Shown: positions 7,539 through 16,864, numbered from the stretch's first letter. The stretch: 39,776 nucleotides of DNA from an uncultured Bacilli bacterium (GCA_934183705.1 CAKPSW010000002.1:1-39776); one strand, 5' to 3'. Made by a program: numbers and translations. The notes: generated by a model from the letters alone, not told the origin.

Positions 7539-8435
7539 ATGAAAAGTGGATTTGTAAGTCTTATAGGAAGACCAAATGTAGGTAAAAGTACATTATTAAA
7601 TAGCATATTAGGAAAGAAAGTAGCTATAACATCAGAAAAACCTCAAACAACAAGAAATATGATTCAAGGAATATATAATGATAAAGATACTCAAATAGTT
7701 TTTGTAGACACTCCAGGTATTCATAAACCTCAAAATAAACTAGGAAAAGTATTAAATAAACAAGCATACTTTACCATAAATGACGTTGATATAGTCATAA
7801 TGGTTGTAGATATAACAGAAAAAATAGGTAAAGGTGATAACTTTGTTATTGATATTCTAAAGAATATTGAAGAAGAAAAACCAGTATTCTTAGTAATAAA
7901 TAAAATAGATAAACTACCTCGTGAAGAAATATTAAAAAAGATAGATGAATATCAAAAACTATTCAACTTCACTGAAATAATACCATTATCCGCTAGAAAA
8001 AAAGATAATGTAGATAGATTAATAGAAGTATTAAAAAAATACTTACCAGATAACATCAAATACTTTGATGATAAAACTATTACTAGTAGTGATAGAAATT
8101 TTATTATATCAGAATTTATAAGAGAAAAAGTATTAGACTTAACCGAAGAAGAAATACCACACTCAGTAACTTGTATCGTCGAAGACATAGAAGAAGATGA
8201 AAAGATGCTCTCTATAGCATCTACTATTATCGTAGATAGAGAAAACCTAAAGAAAATAATAATAGGTAAGAATGGTAGTAAGATAAAAGAAATAGGAACT
8301 AGAGCTAGAAAAGATATTGAAGCATATTATAATAAAAAAGTATATTTAGATCTATTTGTAAAAGTAGTACCAAAATGGCGTGATAAAGAAAAATTCCTAA
8401 ATATGATAGGATTTAAAGATTTTTTGAATAAATAA
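7539..8435 (+). CDS. era: GTPase Era
   Basis: Essential GTPase that binds the 3' end of 16S rRNA during 30S assembly. The 298-residue protein is full length. G1 is GRPNVGKS (10-17), the switch region contains TTRN, G3 is DTPG (57-60), G4 is NKID (121-124), and G5 is LSAR near 156. The C-terminal KH domain has its GXXG loop in IIIGKNGSKIKEIG (about 240-253). The start follows AGAAAGGAAG. It heads era-yqzL-recO, the Bacillus order, though separated from cdd by the surface-protein cassette. Confidence 0.97.
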   Translation: MKSGFVSLIGRPNVGKSTLLNSILGKKVAITSEKPQTTRNMIQGIYNDKDTQIVFVDTPGIHKPQNKLGKVLNKQAYFTINDVDIVIMVVDITEKIGKGDNFVIDILKNIEEEKPVFLVINKIDKLPREEILKKIDEYQKLFNFTEIIPLSARKKDNVDRLIEVLKKYLPDNIKYFDDKTITSSDRNFIISEFIREKVLDLTEEEIPHSVTCIVEDIEEDEKMLSIASTIIVDRENLKKIIIGKNGSKIKEIGTRARKDIEAYYNKKVYLDLFVKVVPKWRDKEKFLNMIGFKDFLNK

Positions 8436-8470
8436 TAAATAAAAAACCCAATATATAATAGGGTGATAAA

Positions 8471-8560
8471 ATGAATAAAGAAGACTTATGGTTATTATTT
8501 AAAAAAACAGGTAAAATAGAGTACTATTTAAAATATAAAAGTCTTAAAGAAAAAGAGTGA
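8471..8560 (+). CDS. yqzL: YqzL-like small protein, 29 residues
   Basis: A 29-residue ORF between era and recO beginning MNKEDLWLLFKKTGKIEYYL and ending in lysine-rich residues. It has the pattern W-x(2)-F-x(2)-TG-x-I-x(2)-YL, which I recognise as the YqzL-like family. In Bacillus yqzL also lies directly upstream of recO, there as a slightly longer product. Ribosome-binding site GGGTGAT is 3 bases before the ATG, and recO starts 7 bases after the stop. A weak hairpin (ACCC/GGGT) could pair the ribosome-binding site. The molecular function of the family is not known. Confidence 0.75.
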   Translation: MNKEDLWLLFKKTGKIEYYLKYKSLKEKE

Positions 8561-8567
8561 TAGACAT

Positions 8568-9284
8568 ATGTATAAAAAAATAGAAGGAATAATAATAAGT
8601 GAATATTCTTTTGAAGAATCAAGTAAAATAATAAATATATTTACTGAAGAAGGAATAATCGGCGTAATAGCAAAAGGGGCCAAAAAAATAAAAAGCCCCT
8701 TCTTTAGTAGTACAACTAAATTATGTTATGGAACCTTTGATATCATCTATAAAGAAAATGGCTTATCAAAATTAAAAGAAGCTACTATTACAAATGATTA
8801 TCGTAAAATAAGAAAAGATATAAATAAAATATCTTATGCCACATATATAACCGAACTATCATCTCAAGTATATAAACATGAACAAAACAAAGAAATATTA
8901 TCTTTATATATAGCATCTTTAAATAAAATAGAAGAAGGTTATAATCCCTTAATAATAAGTAATATTCTAAAATTAAAACTATTAGATTACTTAGGTATCA
9001 GACCAGTAATAGATAGATGTGTAGAATGTTCCAGTAAAAAAGATATTATAACCATATCTAGTTATCTAGGAGGATACGTTTGTAAAAATTGCCGTAAGAA
9101 TGAACCTCTAGTATCCCCAAAAACAATAAGTCTAATAAGAATGCTATATTATGTTGATATATCTAAAATAACAAAATTAGAAATATCAGATGAAATAGCC
9201 AAAGAAATAGATAAATTCACAAATGACTACTATGACAGATATTCAGGAATCTATCTAAAAAGTAAAATATTATTAGAAGCATAG
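8568..9284 (+). CDS. recO: DNA repair protein RecO
   Basis: Mediator that loads RecA onto SSB-coated single-stranded DNA in the RecFOR pathway. The 238-residue length is normal. The N-terminal OB fold starts YKKIEGIIISEYSFEESSKIIN without the start Met, and the AKGAKKIKSPF motif is at about 35-45. A four-cysteine zinc site (C151, C154, C172, C175) is intact. A GC-rich 7-bp hairpin (8674-8680 with 8695-8701) lies within the coding sequence. Position after era and yqzL agrees with Bacillus. Confidence 0.93.
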   Translation: MYKKIEGIIISEYSFEESSKIINIFTEEGIIGVIAKGAKKIKSPFFSSTTKLCYGTFDIIYKENGLSKLKEATITNDYRKIRKDINKISYATYITELSSQVYKHEQNKEILSLYIASLNKIEEGYNPLIISNILKLKLLDYLGIRPVIDRCVECSSKKDIITISSYLGGYVCKNCRKNEPLVSPKTISLIRMLYYVDISKITKLEISDEIAKEIDKFTNDYYDRYSGIYLKSKILLEA

Positions 9285-9307
9285 AATAAAATATATTAGG
9301 TGATGAC

Positions 9308-9715
9308 ATGGTTTCATTAAAATATATTATAATCCCTATATCCATAGCCATAGTGGCTCAAATAATCAAAACCATAATAGAAATAATTAAAACCAAAAAA
9401 ATAAATCTATTAAGATTATTAGATGGAATGGGTGGTATGCCCAGTGTTCATTCAGCCCTAGTATCAAGTCTAGCAACCCTAGTATATTTAGATTATAATA
9501 TATCGTCAGCAATATTTAGTATTACTCTTATTTTCTCCCTAATAGTAATATATGATTCTATGGGAATAAGATATGAAAGTGGAAGCCATGCCAAAGTATT
9601 AAATGAATGTCTAGGTACCAATCTAAATGAAAAACTAGGCCATAAACCCATTGAAGTTCTTCTAGGAGTCCTCTTAGGAATAATATTAACAATATTAATA
9701 AATAAAATAATATAA
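9308..9715 (+). CDS. yuiD: DUF212/YuiD-like membrane protein (divergent PAP2-related)
   Basis: Small membrane protein of the DUF212 family, annotated in databases as related to acid phosphatase/vanadium haloperoxidase; activity unproven. Of 135 residues, hydrophobic segments are at about 5-25, 60-82 and 113-134. The family signature GMPSVHSALVSSLA (43-56) keeps the PAP2-like SxHS core, and YDSMGIRYESG follows near residue 87. Start ATG 9308 follows GGTGATG. It lies 23 bases after recO, probably in the same transcript, and ends at a two-way terminator facing the convergent FemAB gene. Confidence 0.88.
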   Translation: MVSLKYIIIPISIAIVAQIIKTIIEIIKTKKINLLRLLDGMGGMPSVHSALVSSLATLVYLDYNISSAIFSITLIFSLIVIYDSMGIRYESGSHAKVLNECLGTNLNEKLGHKPIEVLLGVLLGIILTILINKII

Positions 9716-9737
9716 ACAAGCTCTATAGCTTGTTTAT
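9712..9737. terminator. Two-way terminator between yuiD and the FemAB-like gene
   Basis: ATAAACAAGC (9712-9721) pairs with GCTTGTTTAT (9728-9737) around TCTATA. A/T tracts on both sides allow it to serve both convergent genes. Confidence 0.75.
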
Positions 9738-10921
9738 TTCTTTATATTATAAATAAATTTAATAAAATGATATAACCACTTATTAATAACTAAATCATAT
9801 CTGCCAATACACTCATATACCTTACCACCAAATCCCATTTTAAATAAATAATTACCATTCTTCTTATCTCTATTACTAATACTACCAAAATTAAATATCT
9901 TATATCCCAAAGTTAAATATTTCTTAATAATTTCCCATTTAATCAAATGTGAAGAATAAAAATTCTTAAGTTCTTCATTATAAACTTCATCCATAAAATA
10001 AATTTCTCTATTATTCTTAATGATTAAAATAGCCCCAATTAAAGCACTATCAGGATATTTAGTATATATATTAGTGGCCTTAATTATCTCATTATTATAT
10101 TTAGCAATAATCCTATCAGATTCCATCTTTTTATTAACAACCGAATCCCTCTTAGAAGTAGAATTCTGCATAATCTTACTAAGATTATAATTTCTATCTT
10201 CTTCTTTTTTCAAAAGAAAACGATAATTATTAATATATTGTTCAGGATTAATTTTAGCAAAATAAATCTCAGCTCCATTAATATCATTATTAAAATTATC
10301 TATAATAGCCCTAATTCTATTACTATCAATCTTATTATTAAGATTAAGAAGTGTATCAATATTATTATTCTCATCCTTATATATAGTAATAGATCTCTTA
10401 AGAGCTAACTTAATATTTCTCTTAGTATTAGAATTAAACATCTTATAAGTATCATCAGGGGTCTTCTCAGTCTCTAACACTACCTTCATATCACTATTCT
10501 TACTACTTCGAGCAAAAGAAAGATCAAGAAGAAGCTTAATAATATTAGTATCAAAATAAATAACTTCACCATTTTTATCAAACATTTTATAAACAGAAGT
10601 ATTATCTACAGATAAATAAACATATTTCCTACTTTTTAAATACTCTTTAAGATATGTAATAAAGTCTTTAAACAAAGAATCATTATCATAATCAATAAGA
10701 AATCCACCAGGAACAAATCCAATATTAAAACCAAATATCACTCTTTCTAAAATTAATACTGCTCCCATAATAGTATTATCATTTTCATTAATAAAACCTA
10801 AAAACAATCTATTATAATTACTATTAATTTTAGCATATTCACAAGTTTGAAAATAATTCCTAGAACTATGTAACTTAGAATAGTTTTTAAATTGTACCTC
10901 ATTAAGCTCAATAATCTTCAT
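9734..10921 (-). CDS. FemAB/FmhB-family aminoacyltransferase (peptidoglycan bridge)
   Basis: Nonribosomal peptidyltransferase family that adds amino acids from tRNA to the stem peptide of lipid II. Two GNAT-like halves can be seen: SRNYFQTCEYAKIN with VPGGFLIDYDN in the first, and NSNTKRNIKLALK, GAILIIKNNREIYFMDEVYNEELKNF (broken into parts) and FNFGSISN in the second. They are separated by a charged helical insert (about 240-280) like the tRNA-binding coiled coil of FemA/MurM. I start at ATG 10921 (395 residues) because GGAG lies 8 bases before it. A longer frame from 10993 would begin upstream of the -10 box. It lies alone, convergent to yuiD. The amino acid added cannot be told from sequence. 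Confidence 0.8.
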   Translation of the reverse strand: MKIIELNEVQFKNYSKLHSSRNYFQTCEYAKINSNYNRLFLGFINENDNTIMGAVLILERVIFGFNIGFVPGGFLIDYDNDSLFKDFITYLKEYLKSRKYVYLSVDNTSVYKMFDKNGEVIYFDTNIIKLLLDLSFARSSKNSDMKVVLETEKTPDDTYKMFNSNTKRNIKLALKRSITIYKDENNNIDTLLNLNNKIDSNRIRAIIDNFNNDINGAEIYFAKINPEQYINNYRFLLKKEEDRNYNLSKIMQNSTSKRDSVVNKKMESDRIIAKYNNEIIKATNIYTKYPDSALIGAILIIKNNREIYFMDEVYNEELKNFYSSHLIKWEIIKKYLTLGYKIFNFGSISNRDKKNGNYLFKMGFGGKVYECIGRYDLVINKWLYHFIKFIYNIKK

Positions 10922-10940
10922 AATCTCAACTCCAATTAAC

Positions 10941-10949
10941 ATTATAACA
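10941..10949 (-). promoter_or_regulatory. Extended -10 promoter of the FemAB-like gene
   Basis: On the minus strand TGTTATAAT, 20 bases before the start codon at 10921. No good -35 is present; the TG may compensate. Confidence 0.5.
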
Positions 10950-11001
10950 TATAAAAAAAAATAAATAAAGTAATTAAATACTATGAATTTCATAAAACTT
11001 A

Positions 11002-11010
11002 TGCTATACT
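11002..11010 (+). promoter_or_regulatory. Extended -10 promoter of xfp
   Basis: TGCTATACT, 31 bases before the xfp start, with no clear -35. Divergent from the FemAB promoter about 60 bases away. Confidence 0.5.
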
Positions 11011-11041
11011 AATTATAGTTAGAATAGAAGGTGTGATAACA

Positions 11042-13375
11042 ATGAAACTATCAAAAAAAGAATTAAAAGCCTTAGATGGATATTTTAGATGTGCCAATTA
11101 CTTAGCTGTAGGACAATTATATTTAGTAGATAATCCCTTATTAGAAGAACCATTACAGTGGCAAGACGTCAAAAAGAAAATAGTAGGACATTGGGGTACT
11201 GTACCAGGACAAAACTTTATATATGCACACCTAAACAGAATAATAAAAAATAATGATTTAAATATGATATATATATCTGGACCAGGACATGGTGGCAATA
11301 GTCAAATCGCCAATACATATATTGAAGGAACTTATTCTGATATATATAAAGACATAACTGAGGATAAAGAAGGATTAAAAAAACTATTCAAACAGTTTTC
11401 ATATCCCGGAGGAACATCCTCTCATTCATCTCCTGAAGTACCAGGAAGTATTAACGAAGGCGGTGAACTTGGTTATAGCTTATCACATGCTTTTGGAGCC
11501 GTATTTGATAATCCTGATTTAATAGCGGCCTGTGTAGTAGGGGATGGCGAAGCAGAAACTGGACCATTAGCCACAAGCTGGCATTCCAATAAATTTCTAA
11601 ATCCCAAAACAGATGGAGCAGTACTTCCAATATTACATTTAAACGGTTATAAGATTAGTAATCCAACAATATTATCAAGAATTACTACTGATGAGTTATT
11701 ATCACTATTCTGGGGATATGGCTGGAATCCATATATTGTTGAAGCTCAAGCCACTATAGATATGCATAAAAAAATGGCAAGCACATTGGACAAAGTAATA
11801 AAAGACATCAAAAAAATACAATATGATGCTAGATATAATAATAAGGTAGAACGTGTAAGATGGCCTATGATAATACTAAAAACAAAAAAAGGTTGGACAG
11901 GCCCTAAATATGTAGATAACAAAAAAATAGAAGGAACCTACAGAAGTCATCAAGTACCACTACCTCTTGAAAACGATGAAGAATTAAAACTATTAGAAAA
12001 ATGGCTAAGAAGTTATCATCCAGAAGAATTATTCGATGAAAATGGAAAAATTAAGCCATATATCAAATCAATAGTTCCATATAACAGAATGGGAGCTAGC
12101 CCATATGCCAATGGAGGAAAACTATTAAAAGAACTAAAAGTACCAGATATAGATAAATATAGTGTCGATGTAGAAAAACCAGGATGTATTGAAAAAGAAG
12201 ATATGCGTGTATTAGGAAACTTCATTCGCGATATCATTAAAAATAATCCAAATAATTTTAGAGCTTTCGGACCAGATGAAACAATGAGTAATAGACTATC
12301 ACACCTTTTTGATATCACTACTAGAAGATGGTACTTGCCAATAAAAAAAGAAGATGATTATCTATCTATAGATGGAAGAGTAATGGATTCATATCTAAGT
12401 GAACATACTTGTGAAGGATGGCTAGAAGGATATATCTTAACCGGAAGACATGGCTTTTTCGCTTCATATGAAGCCTTTATAAGAATTATCGATTCGATGG
12501 CCAGTCAACATGCTAAATGGATAAAAGTATCCAAAGAACTACCATGGCGAGAAGAAATAGCCTCATTAAATTATATATTAACATCTAATGTTTGGCAACA
12601 AGACCACAATGGCTATACCCATCAAGATCCCGGCTTCATAGATCATCTGGCTAACAAAAAAGCCGATATCGTAAGAGTATATCTGCCTCCTGATGCCAAC
12701 TGCCTATTATCTTGCTTTGACCACGTAATAAAAACAAAGAACTATATAAACGTTATTGTAGCCTCAAAACATATGCGTCCTCAGTGGTTATCTATGGACA
12801 AGGCCAAACAGCACTGCCAAAAAGGATTATCAAAATGGGAATTCGCAAGTAATGATAAAAAAGGCACAGACATAGTCTTAGTCTCTATAGGGGATGCCCC
12901 TACACTAGAAAATATGGCTGCTGTCAAAATTATAAGAGAATACCTTCCTGATATAAAGATAAGATTTATAAATGTCGTAGACTTAATGAAACTACAACCA
13001 AATACCATGCATCCACATGGACTTACAAATGCTGAATATAATAAACTATTTACCAAAGATAAGCCAATAATATTCAATTATCATGGCTATCCAACACTAA
13101 TTCATGAATTCACATATACAAGAGAAAATAAAAATATATCTGTTCATGGTTACATGGAAGAAGGAACAATAACAACCGCTTTTGATATGCGTGTAAAAAA
13201 TAAAATAGATAGATATAATATCGTCATAGATATAATAAACCATCTAGAAGTATCCAAAACAAATGAAGGTAAAAAAATAATAAAACTAATGGAAGAAAAA
13301 CTAAAATATCATGATAAATACATAAAAGAGTACGGTATAGATACCGAAGAAATAAGAAATTTCAGTTGGGAGTGA
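11042..13375 (+). CDS. xfp: Xylulose-5-phosphate/fructose-6-phosphate phosphoketolase
   Basis: Thiamine-diphosphate enzyme that splits xylulose-5-P (and often fructose-6-P) with phosphate to acetyl-phosphate, the key step of heterofermentative or bifid-type sugar use. The 777-residue product is full length. Motifs: SGPGHGG (79-85), the phosphoketolase signature [14 protein letters not shown] (139 on), the ThDP/Mg site [19 protein letters not shown] (167 on), and [12 protein letters not shown] in the middle domain. I choose ATG 11042, with GGTGTGAT upstream; a GTG at 11033 lies inside the ribosome-binding site. The coiled-coil protein follows 6 bases after the stop. Confidence 0.96.
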   Translation: MKLSKKELKALDGYFRCANYLAVGQLYLVDNPLLEEPLQWQDVKKKIVGHWGTVPGQNFIYAHLNRIIKNNDLNMIYISGPGHGGNSQIANTYIEGTYSDIYKDITEDKEGLKKLFKQFSYPGGTSSHSSPEVPGSINEGGELGYSLSHAFGAVFDNPDLIAACVVGDGEAETGPLATSWHSNKFLNPKTDGAVLPILHLNGYKISNPTILSRITTDELLSLFWGYGWNPYIVEAQATIDMHKKMASTLDKVIKDIKKIQYDARYNNKVERVRWPMIILKTKKGWTGPKYVDNKKIEGTYRSHQVPLPLENDEELKLLEKWLRSYHPEELFDENGKIKPYIKSIVPYNRMGASPYANGGKLLKELKVPDIDKYSVDVEKPGCIEKEDMRVLGNFIRDIIKNNPNNFRAFGPDETMSNRLSHLFDITTRRWYLPIKKEDDYLSIDGRVMDSYLSEHTCEGWLEGYILTGRHGFFASYEAFIRIIDSMASQHAKWIKVSKELPWREEIASLNYILTSNVWQQDHNGYTHQDPGFIDHLANKKADIVRVYLPPDANCLLSCFDHVIKTKNYINVIVASKHMRPQWLSMDKAKQHCQKGLSKWEFASNDKKGTDIVLVSIGDAPTLENMAAVKIIREYLPDIKIRFINVVDLMKLQPNTMHPHGLTNAEYNKLFTKDKPIIFNYHGYPTLIHEFTYTRENKNISVHGYMEEGTITTAFDMRVKNKIDRYNIVIDIINHLEVSKTNEGKKIIKLMEEKLKYHDKYIKEYGIDTEEIRNFSWE

Positions 13376-13381
13376 TAAAAA

Positions 13382-14953
13382 ATGGATAAACTATTTGAAG
13401 AATATAATAGATATGAAGAAATAATTCAAAGTAAAAAAGAAAAAGAAGAACAACTACTAAAATTAAGCGGTGATACAAAGGAAGAAGCCATAAAAAAAAT
13501 AAACGAAATATCATCTTCCCTAGGAAAATTAAAAGAAGAAGAAGATAGCTATAACAAAGAAAATATAGAAAAAATAGGTAGATACTTTAAAATGCAAAAT
13601 GACTTTAATAGAATATGCAAAGATATAAGAGCAGTAGAGTCATTATCCAAAAAATCACAAACAGAAAAAATAGAAGTTCACTCAGCTGAAGGAAGAAAAA
13701 GAAAAATAGACAAATCCCTAGTAGAAGATTATCAAACTCTAGTAAGAGAAAAAAACAAATTAAGACCTCTTATCAAAAGAGAATATGAAAATATAAAAAC
13801 AATAAAAGCATTAAAAACCCATACTACTCCAAAAGAAGAAATTATAGAAACTAAAGAAACAGAATTCGTCTTCCCAAAAATAGAAACCTATGATGACTTA
13901 TCTATAGAGGACAAAATAAAAGAAACCAAAAAACGAATTGAAAGAATATTTAATCTTAGTACACTACCAAATCAAGGTAAAAAAATAATAGTTACTTATG
14001 AAGGTAAAAGAAGACCTCTTGCCAGAAAGTATCAAGGCTATTATAAAGAAACAATAAAAGAATTAGGACTACTTCAAAGTGATATAAAAAGGCAAGAATC
14101 TTCTAAAGAGATGCCAAAAGAAGCACAAAAAGAAATAGCTAAAGCCCCATTAGTGGAAATCTCTAAGTTAGAAAAGAAAGAAGAAACACCTATTCAAAAA
14201 ACAAATAGATGGTTTTCTAGTGAAGAAGATGAAAGAATATTTAGTGAACTATTTAAAGATTGCCCTCCAGCCAAACAAGATAAAATATATGCTATGCTAT
14301 TCTCTAAATATGTAGTAGAAAGAAAGAATGCACTATTAGAGAGCCTAAACAAACGTATAGAAAAAGAGCCATCATTTACTCAACAGGTAAAAGTAGCCAA
14401 AGCCAAAGTTCTATCCATAGGAAAAAATATCAAAGATAAACTATCCATGATTGGAACTAAAATCAAAGATAAAACTGCTAAAGTAGGAGAAGACTTAAAA
14501 TCTGGGGTAGAAATGCTTAAAGAAAAACAAGAAAAAACAAAAGCATCCGCTATAGGTAAAGTAGGAGATTTAGAATACGAAATAATATCTAGAACAATAA
14601 ATCTAAAATCAAATACTTGCCAAAAAGTATCAGGAATTAAAACCAAGATAACTTCTATAAGCAAAAAAGACTTACTAACACTCCAAATAAAATTCAATCA
14701 AATAAGAGAAAAACTAGAGTCAAATAAAGCCAAAAGAAAATTTAGCAAAAATGAACTATTTGAATTAGTAGAAATATTACGTAAAGAAAACGAAGAGTTA
14801 AAAGAGCAAAATAGAACTTTAAATGAAAGAGTAAGAGTATTAAGTCAAAACCCTCGTAGTGGTTATATAGCCACTATAATAGTAACTATAGGAGGATTCT
14901 TACTAGTATCATTACTAATCTTCACTATAGTAGGAAAAATAGTAAATCATTAG
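13382..14953 (+). CDS. Unknown coiled-coil protein with C-terminal membrane anchor
   Basis: 523 residues, not recognised. Almost entirely charged helix: Glu/Lys-rich coiled coil at about 1-160, a short ordered stretch (IIVTYEGKRRPLARKYQGYY, about 200-220), then an amphipathic repeat segment (about 340-385, units such as GKNIKDKL, GTKIKDKT, GEDLKSGV) that looks like LEA or apolipoprotein helices. A second coil follows (about 460-490), and a single hydrophobic helix (about 498-518) ends the protein. The likely topology is a cytoplasmic rod tethered to the membrane by its C-terminus. It sits 6 bases after xfp and 10 before a DUF1292 gene, so it belongs to that operon. Confidence 0.75.
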   Translation: MDKLFEEYNRYEEIIQSKKEKEEQLLKLSGDTKEEAIKKINEISSSLGKLKEEEDSYNKENIEKIGRYFKMQNDFNRICKDIRAVESLSKKSQTEKIEVHSAEGRKRKIDKSLVEDYQTLVREKNKLRPLIKREYENIKTIKALKTHTTPKEEIIETKETEFVFPKIETYDDLSIEDKIKETKKRIERIFNLSTLPNQGKKIIVTYEGKRRPLARKYQGYYKETIKELGLLQSDIKRQESSKEMPKEAQKEIAKAPLVEISKLEKKEETPIQKTNRWFSSEEDERIFSELFKDCPPAKQDKIYAMLFSKYVVERKNALLESLNKRIEKEPSFTQQVKVAKAKVLSIGKNIKDKLSMIGTKIKDKTAKVGEDLKSGVEMLKEKQEKTKASAIGKVGDLEYEIISRTINLKSNTCQKVSGIKTKITSISKKDLLTLQIKFNQIREKLESNKAKRKFSKNELFELVEILRKENEELKEQNRTLNERVRVLSQNPRSGYIATIIVTIGGFLLVSLLIFTIVGKIVNH

Positions 14954-14963
14954 GAGACTAACT

Positions 14964-15227
14964 ATGGAATTTAATGTTGTTAATGAAAATAGTAATTTTA
15001 AATTAGGAAATATATTATCAGTATTTAAAATACCCGAAAGTGAAAAAGAAATAGTCTTATTTTCTTTAGAAGATTTTGAAAGTACTGATGAAGGAAGTTT
15101 GCACATTGCATATCTAAATACTGATATTAATGGTTATGATTATATAAGCGAAATAGAAGATGAAAACATCGAAAAAAAAGCAATGCTTGTAGTAAAAGAT
15201 TTGATAGGAGTGATAAACCATGAATAA
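14964..15227 (+). CDS. DUF1292-like protein 1
   Basis: 87-residue acidic protein of unknown function. The layout (N-terminal strand, ILSVFKIPESEKEIVLFSLED, an acidic middle, then YDYISEIEDENIEKKA) fits DUF1292, the YrzB family of small acidic Bacillota proteins. Weaker than its neighbour but clearly related to it in design. GGAG lies upstream of ATG 14964. Its last 8 bases overlap the start of the second DUF1292 gene, indicating coupled translation. Confidence 0.7.
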   Translation: MEFNVVNENSNFKLGNILSVFKIPESEKEIVLFSLEDFESTDEGSLHIAYLNTDINGYDYISEIEDENIEKKAMLVVKDLIGVINHE

Positions 15228-15474
15228 TAAATTTAAAGTAATAAGCGAAAATAATGAAGAATATATGATAGAAGTAATAACCGTATTTAATCATAAAGAT
15301 AAAGAGTATGTAATATATTCCCTTCCAACTAGTGAAGATAAAGTAGATATATGCGTATCAAGATTAGAAGAAGATAAAGAAGGATATTCTATATTCACTG
15401 ATATAACAGATGATATAGAAAAAAAAGAAATAGACAACATTGTAAAAGAATTACTAGAAGAAATAAATAAGTAA
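15220..15474 (+). CDS. DUF1292-like protein 2
   Basis: 84-residue acidic protein with the DUF1292 plan: a strand (KFKVISENNEEYMIEVITVF), a KEYVIYSLP strand, a variable acidic loop, ICVSRLEEDKEGYSIFTDI, and a C-terminal helix EIDNIVKELLEEINK. The start, in AGGAGTGATAAACCATG, overlaps the preceding gene by 8 bases. The pair looks like a tandem duplication that has diverged. The gene ends in a 13-bp terminator. Function unknown. Confidence 0.78.
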   Translation: MNNKFKVISENNEEYMIEVITVFNHKDKEYVIYSLPTSEDKVDICVSRLEEDKEGYSIFTDITDDIEKKEIDNIVKELLEEINK

Positions 15475-15498
15475 AACCAATCAGTTTTACTTATTTTT
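15465..15498. terminator. Two-way terminator between DUF1292 pair and RluA-family gene
   Basis: AAATAAGTAAAAC (15465-15477) pairs perfectly with GTTTTACTTATTT (15484-15496), loop CAATCA, A-tract before and T-tract after, between convergent genes. Confidence 0.85.
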
Positions 15499-16332
15499 CA
15501 TTACTTTATAAAATTCTTTTGGAATATCACTATTAAAAACCATAATATCATTAGTAATAGGATTAATAATGTCAAGTCTATTAGCGTGCAAACAAAGCCT
15601 ATTAATCGGATTATCTTTCGCCTTATATCTACTATCACCCAAAATAGGATGATTAATATCATGCATATGACATCTAATCTGATTTCTTCTTCCTGTAGAA
15701 ATAAGTATTCTAAGCATACTATACTTACCATTATCACATATCTTCTCATAATCAGTAATAGAAAATAAACCATCTTTATTCTTTGAAGAATAAACAAGTA
15801 AAGTCTTAGTCTGTTTCAAATAAGATTCAATATGACCAACATTATCACAAACACCCTCTACTATAGCGGTATATTCACGCCTTTTAGCCAAACTATTCCA
15901 ATTATCCTGATAAAGCTTCTGTACTCTTTGATTCTTAGCAAATAAAATAACTCCCGAAGTATCCACATCAAGTCTATGAACAATAAAAACCTTCTTATTA
16001 TATCTCTTCAAATAATCAGATACCCTTCTATATAAAGTATTAACTTTTTCATTATTATTAGATATAGTCAAAATACCCGAAGGCTTATCAATAACAATAA
16101 TATTATCATCTTCATAAATAATCTTTAGATTAAAATTATCATCTCTATCTTTATTAAACACAATAACATCTCCAACATTAACTCTATAATCATATTTATC
16201 TACCATAACATTATTAACATAAATACACTTATTTTTAAGTAAAGACTTAATATTATTCTTAGATTTATAAGTAAGCTTATCCCTTAAATAATTAAAAATA
16301 ATATCATTTCTATCCACGATAATCCTATTCAA
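15487..16332 (-). CDS. RluA-family rRNA pseudouridine synthase
   Basis: Converts uridines in 23S rRNA (or tRNA) to pseudouridine. An N-terminal S4-like RNA-binding domain (LKNKCIYVNNVMVDKYDYRV, VGDVIVF) is followed by the catalytic domain with the RluA signature VHRLDVDTSGVILFAKN, whose second Asp is catalytic. Further motifs are DDNIIVIDKPSGIL and GRRNQIRCHM-HDINHPILGD. I place the start at TTG 16332 (281 residues): GAGGTGG precedes it by 6 bases. The in-frame ATG at 16353 overlaps a TATAAT box and would lie upstream of the transcript start. Substrate position (RluD-like or other) cannot be assigned. Confidence 0.88.
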   Translation of the reverse strand: MNRIIVDRNDIIFNYLRDKLTYKSKNNIKSLLKNKCIYVNNVMVDKYDYRVNVGDVIVFNKDRDDNFNLKIIYEDDNIIVIDKPSGILTISNNNEKVNTLYRRVSDYLKRYNKKVFIVHRLDVDTSGVILFAKNQRVQKLYQDNWNSLAKRREYTAIVEGVCDNVGHIESYLKQTKTLLVYSSKNKDGLFSITDYEKICDNGKYSMLRILISTGRRNQIRCHMHDINHPILGDSRYKAKDNPINRLCLHANRLDIINPITNDIMVFNSDIPKEFYKVMKNK

Positions 16333-16351
16333 AATATCCACCTCAGATAAC

Positions 16352-16357
16352 ATTATA
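16352..16357 (-). promoter_or_regulatory. -10 box of the RluA-family gene
   Basis: TATAAT on the minus strand, overlapping the first possible ATG of the gene. The -35 region is poor. The predicted transcript would start about 13 bases before the TTG start. Confidence 0.45.
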
Positions 16358-16383
16358 CAACATTTATAAACATATTAAAAGAA

Positions 16384-16803
16384 CTATTTAATTAAAACTT
16401 TTCTCTTATTAATCCTAGCATTAATTCTTCTATTATACATAAATGCCTTATTATATTCTTCTTCATTATAAAGACCAATATATAATGAAAAATTATCCAT
16501 ATAAAAAAACTGCATATTATTAATATCATCAATAGCCCCAAAGACAATATCATAATTACTAGTAAAATTATCTCTAATCATATCAATTAATTTATCACTA
16601 TCACTATTATTAAGAACAATAAAATTATTATACATAATCTCACTATCAGATAAATTATTAGTAATACTAATATTAACCCTAGTATTATCTGACATAATCT
16701 TCTTATCCACTATCATTTGATATTTACCATCATAACCATTAAACATTAAATACTTAATAAAAAAATCATAACTATTAAAAAAATTCATAAGTTCCTTATC
16801 CAT
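16384..16803 (-). CDS. Unknown 139-residue protein
   Basis: Not recognised. The protein has no signal peptide or membrane segment. It is rich in Asn, Asp, Tyr and Ile, with a basic C-terminus (YNRRINARINKRKVLIK). Alternating hydrophobic stretches (KYQMIVDKKI, NNFIVLNN, YDIVFGAIDD, FSLYIGLY) suggest a small alpha/beta fold. ATG 16803 has GGTGAT 3 bases upstream. It is transcribed leftward just before the RluA-family gene and may be its operon partner, although that gene seems to have its own -10. It is divergent from the GlmU-C-like gene. Confidence 0.6.
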   Translation of the reverse strand: MDKELMNFFNSYDFFIKYLMFNGYDGKYQMIVDKKIMSDNTRVNISITNNLSDSEIMYNNFIVLNNSDSDKLIDMIRDNFTSNYDIVFGAIDDINNMQFFYMDNFSLYIGLYNEEEYNKAFMYNRRINARINKRKVLIK

Positions 16804-16864
16804 ATAATCACCATATAATTAAATGCACCAAAATAAATAAAATTACAAAAATAACAATATAATA

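Noticed and set aside
11033..11041. GTG at 11033 as the xfp start
   Set aside because: It lies within the GGTGTGAT ribosome-binding site of the ATG at 11042.
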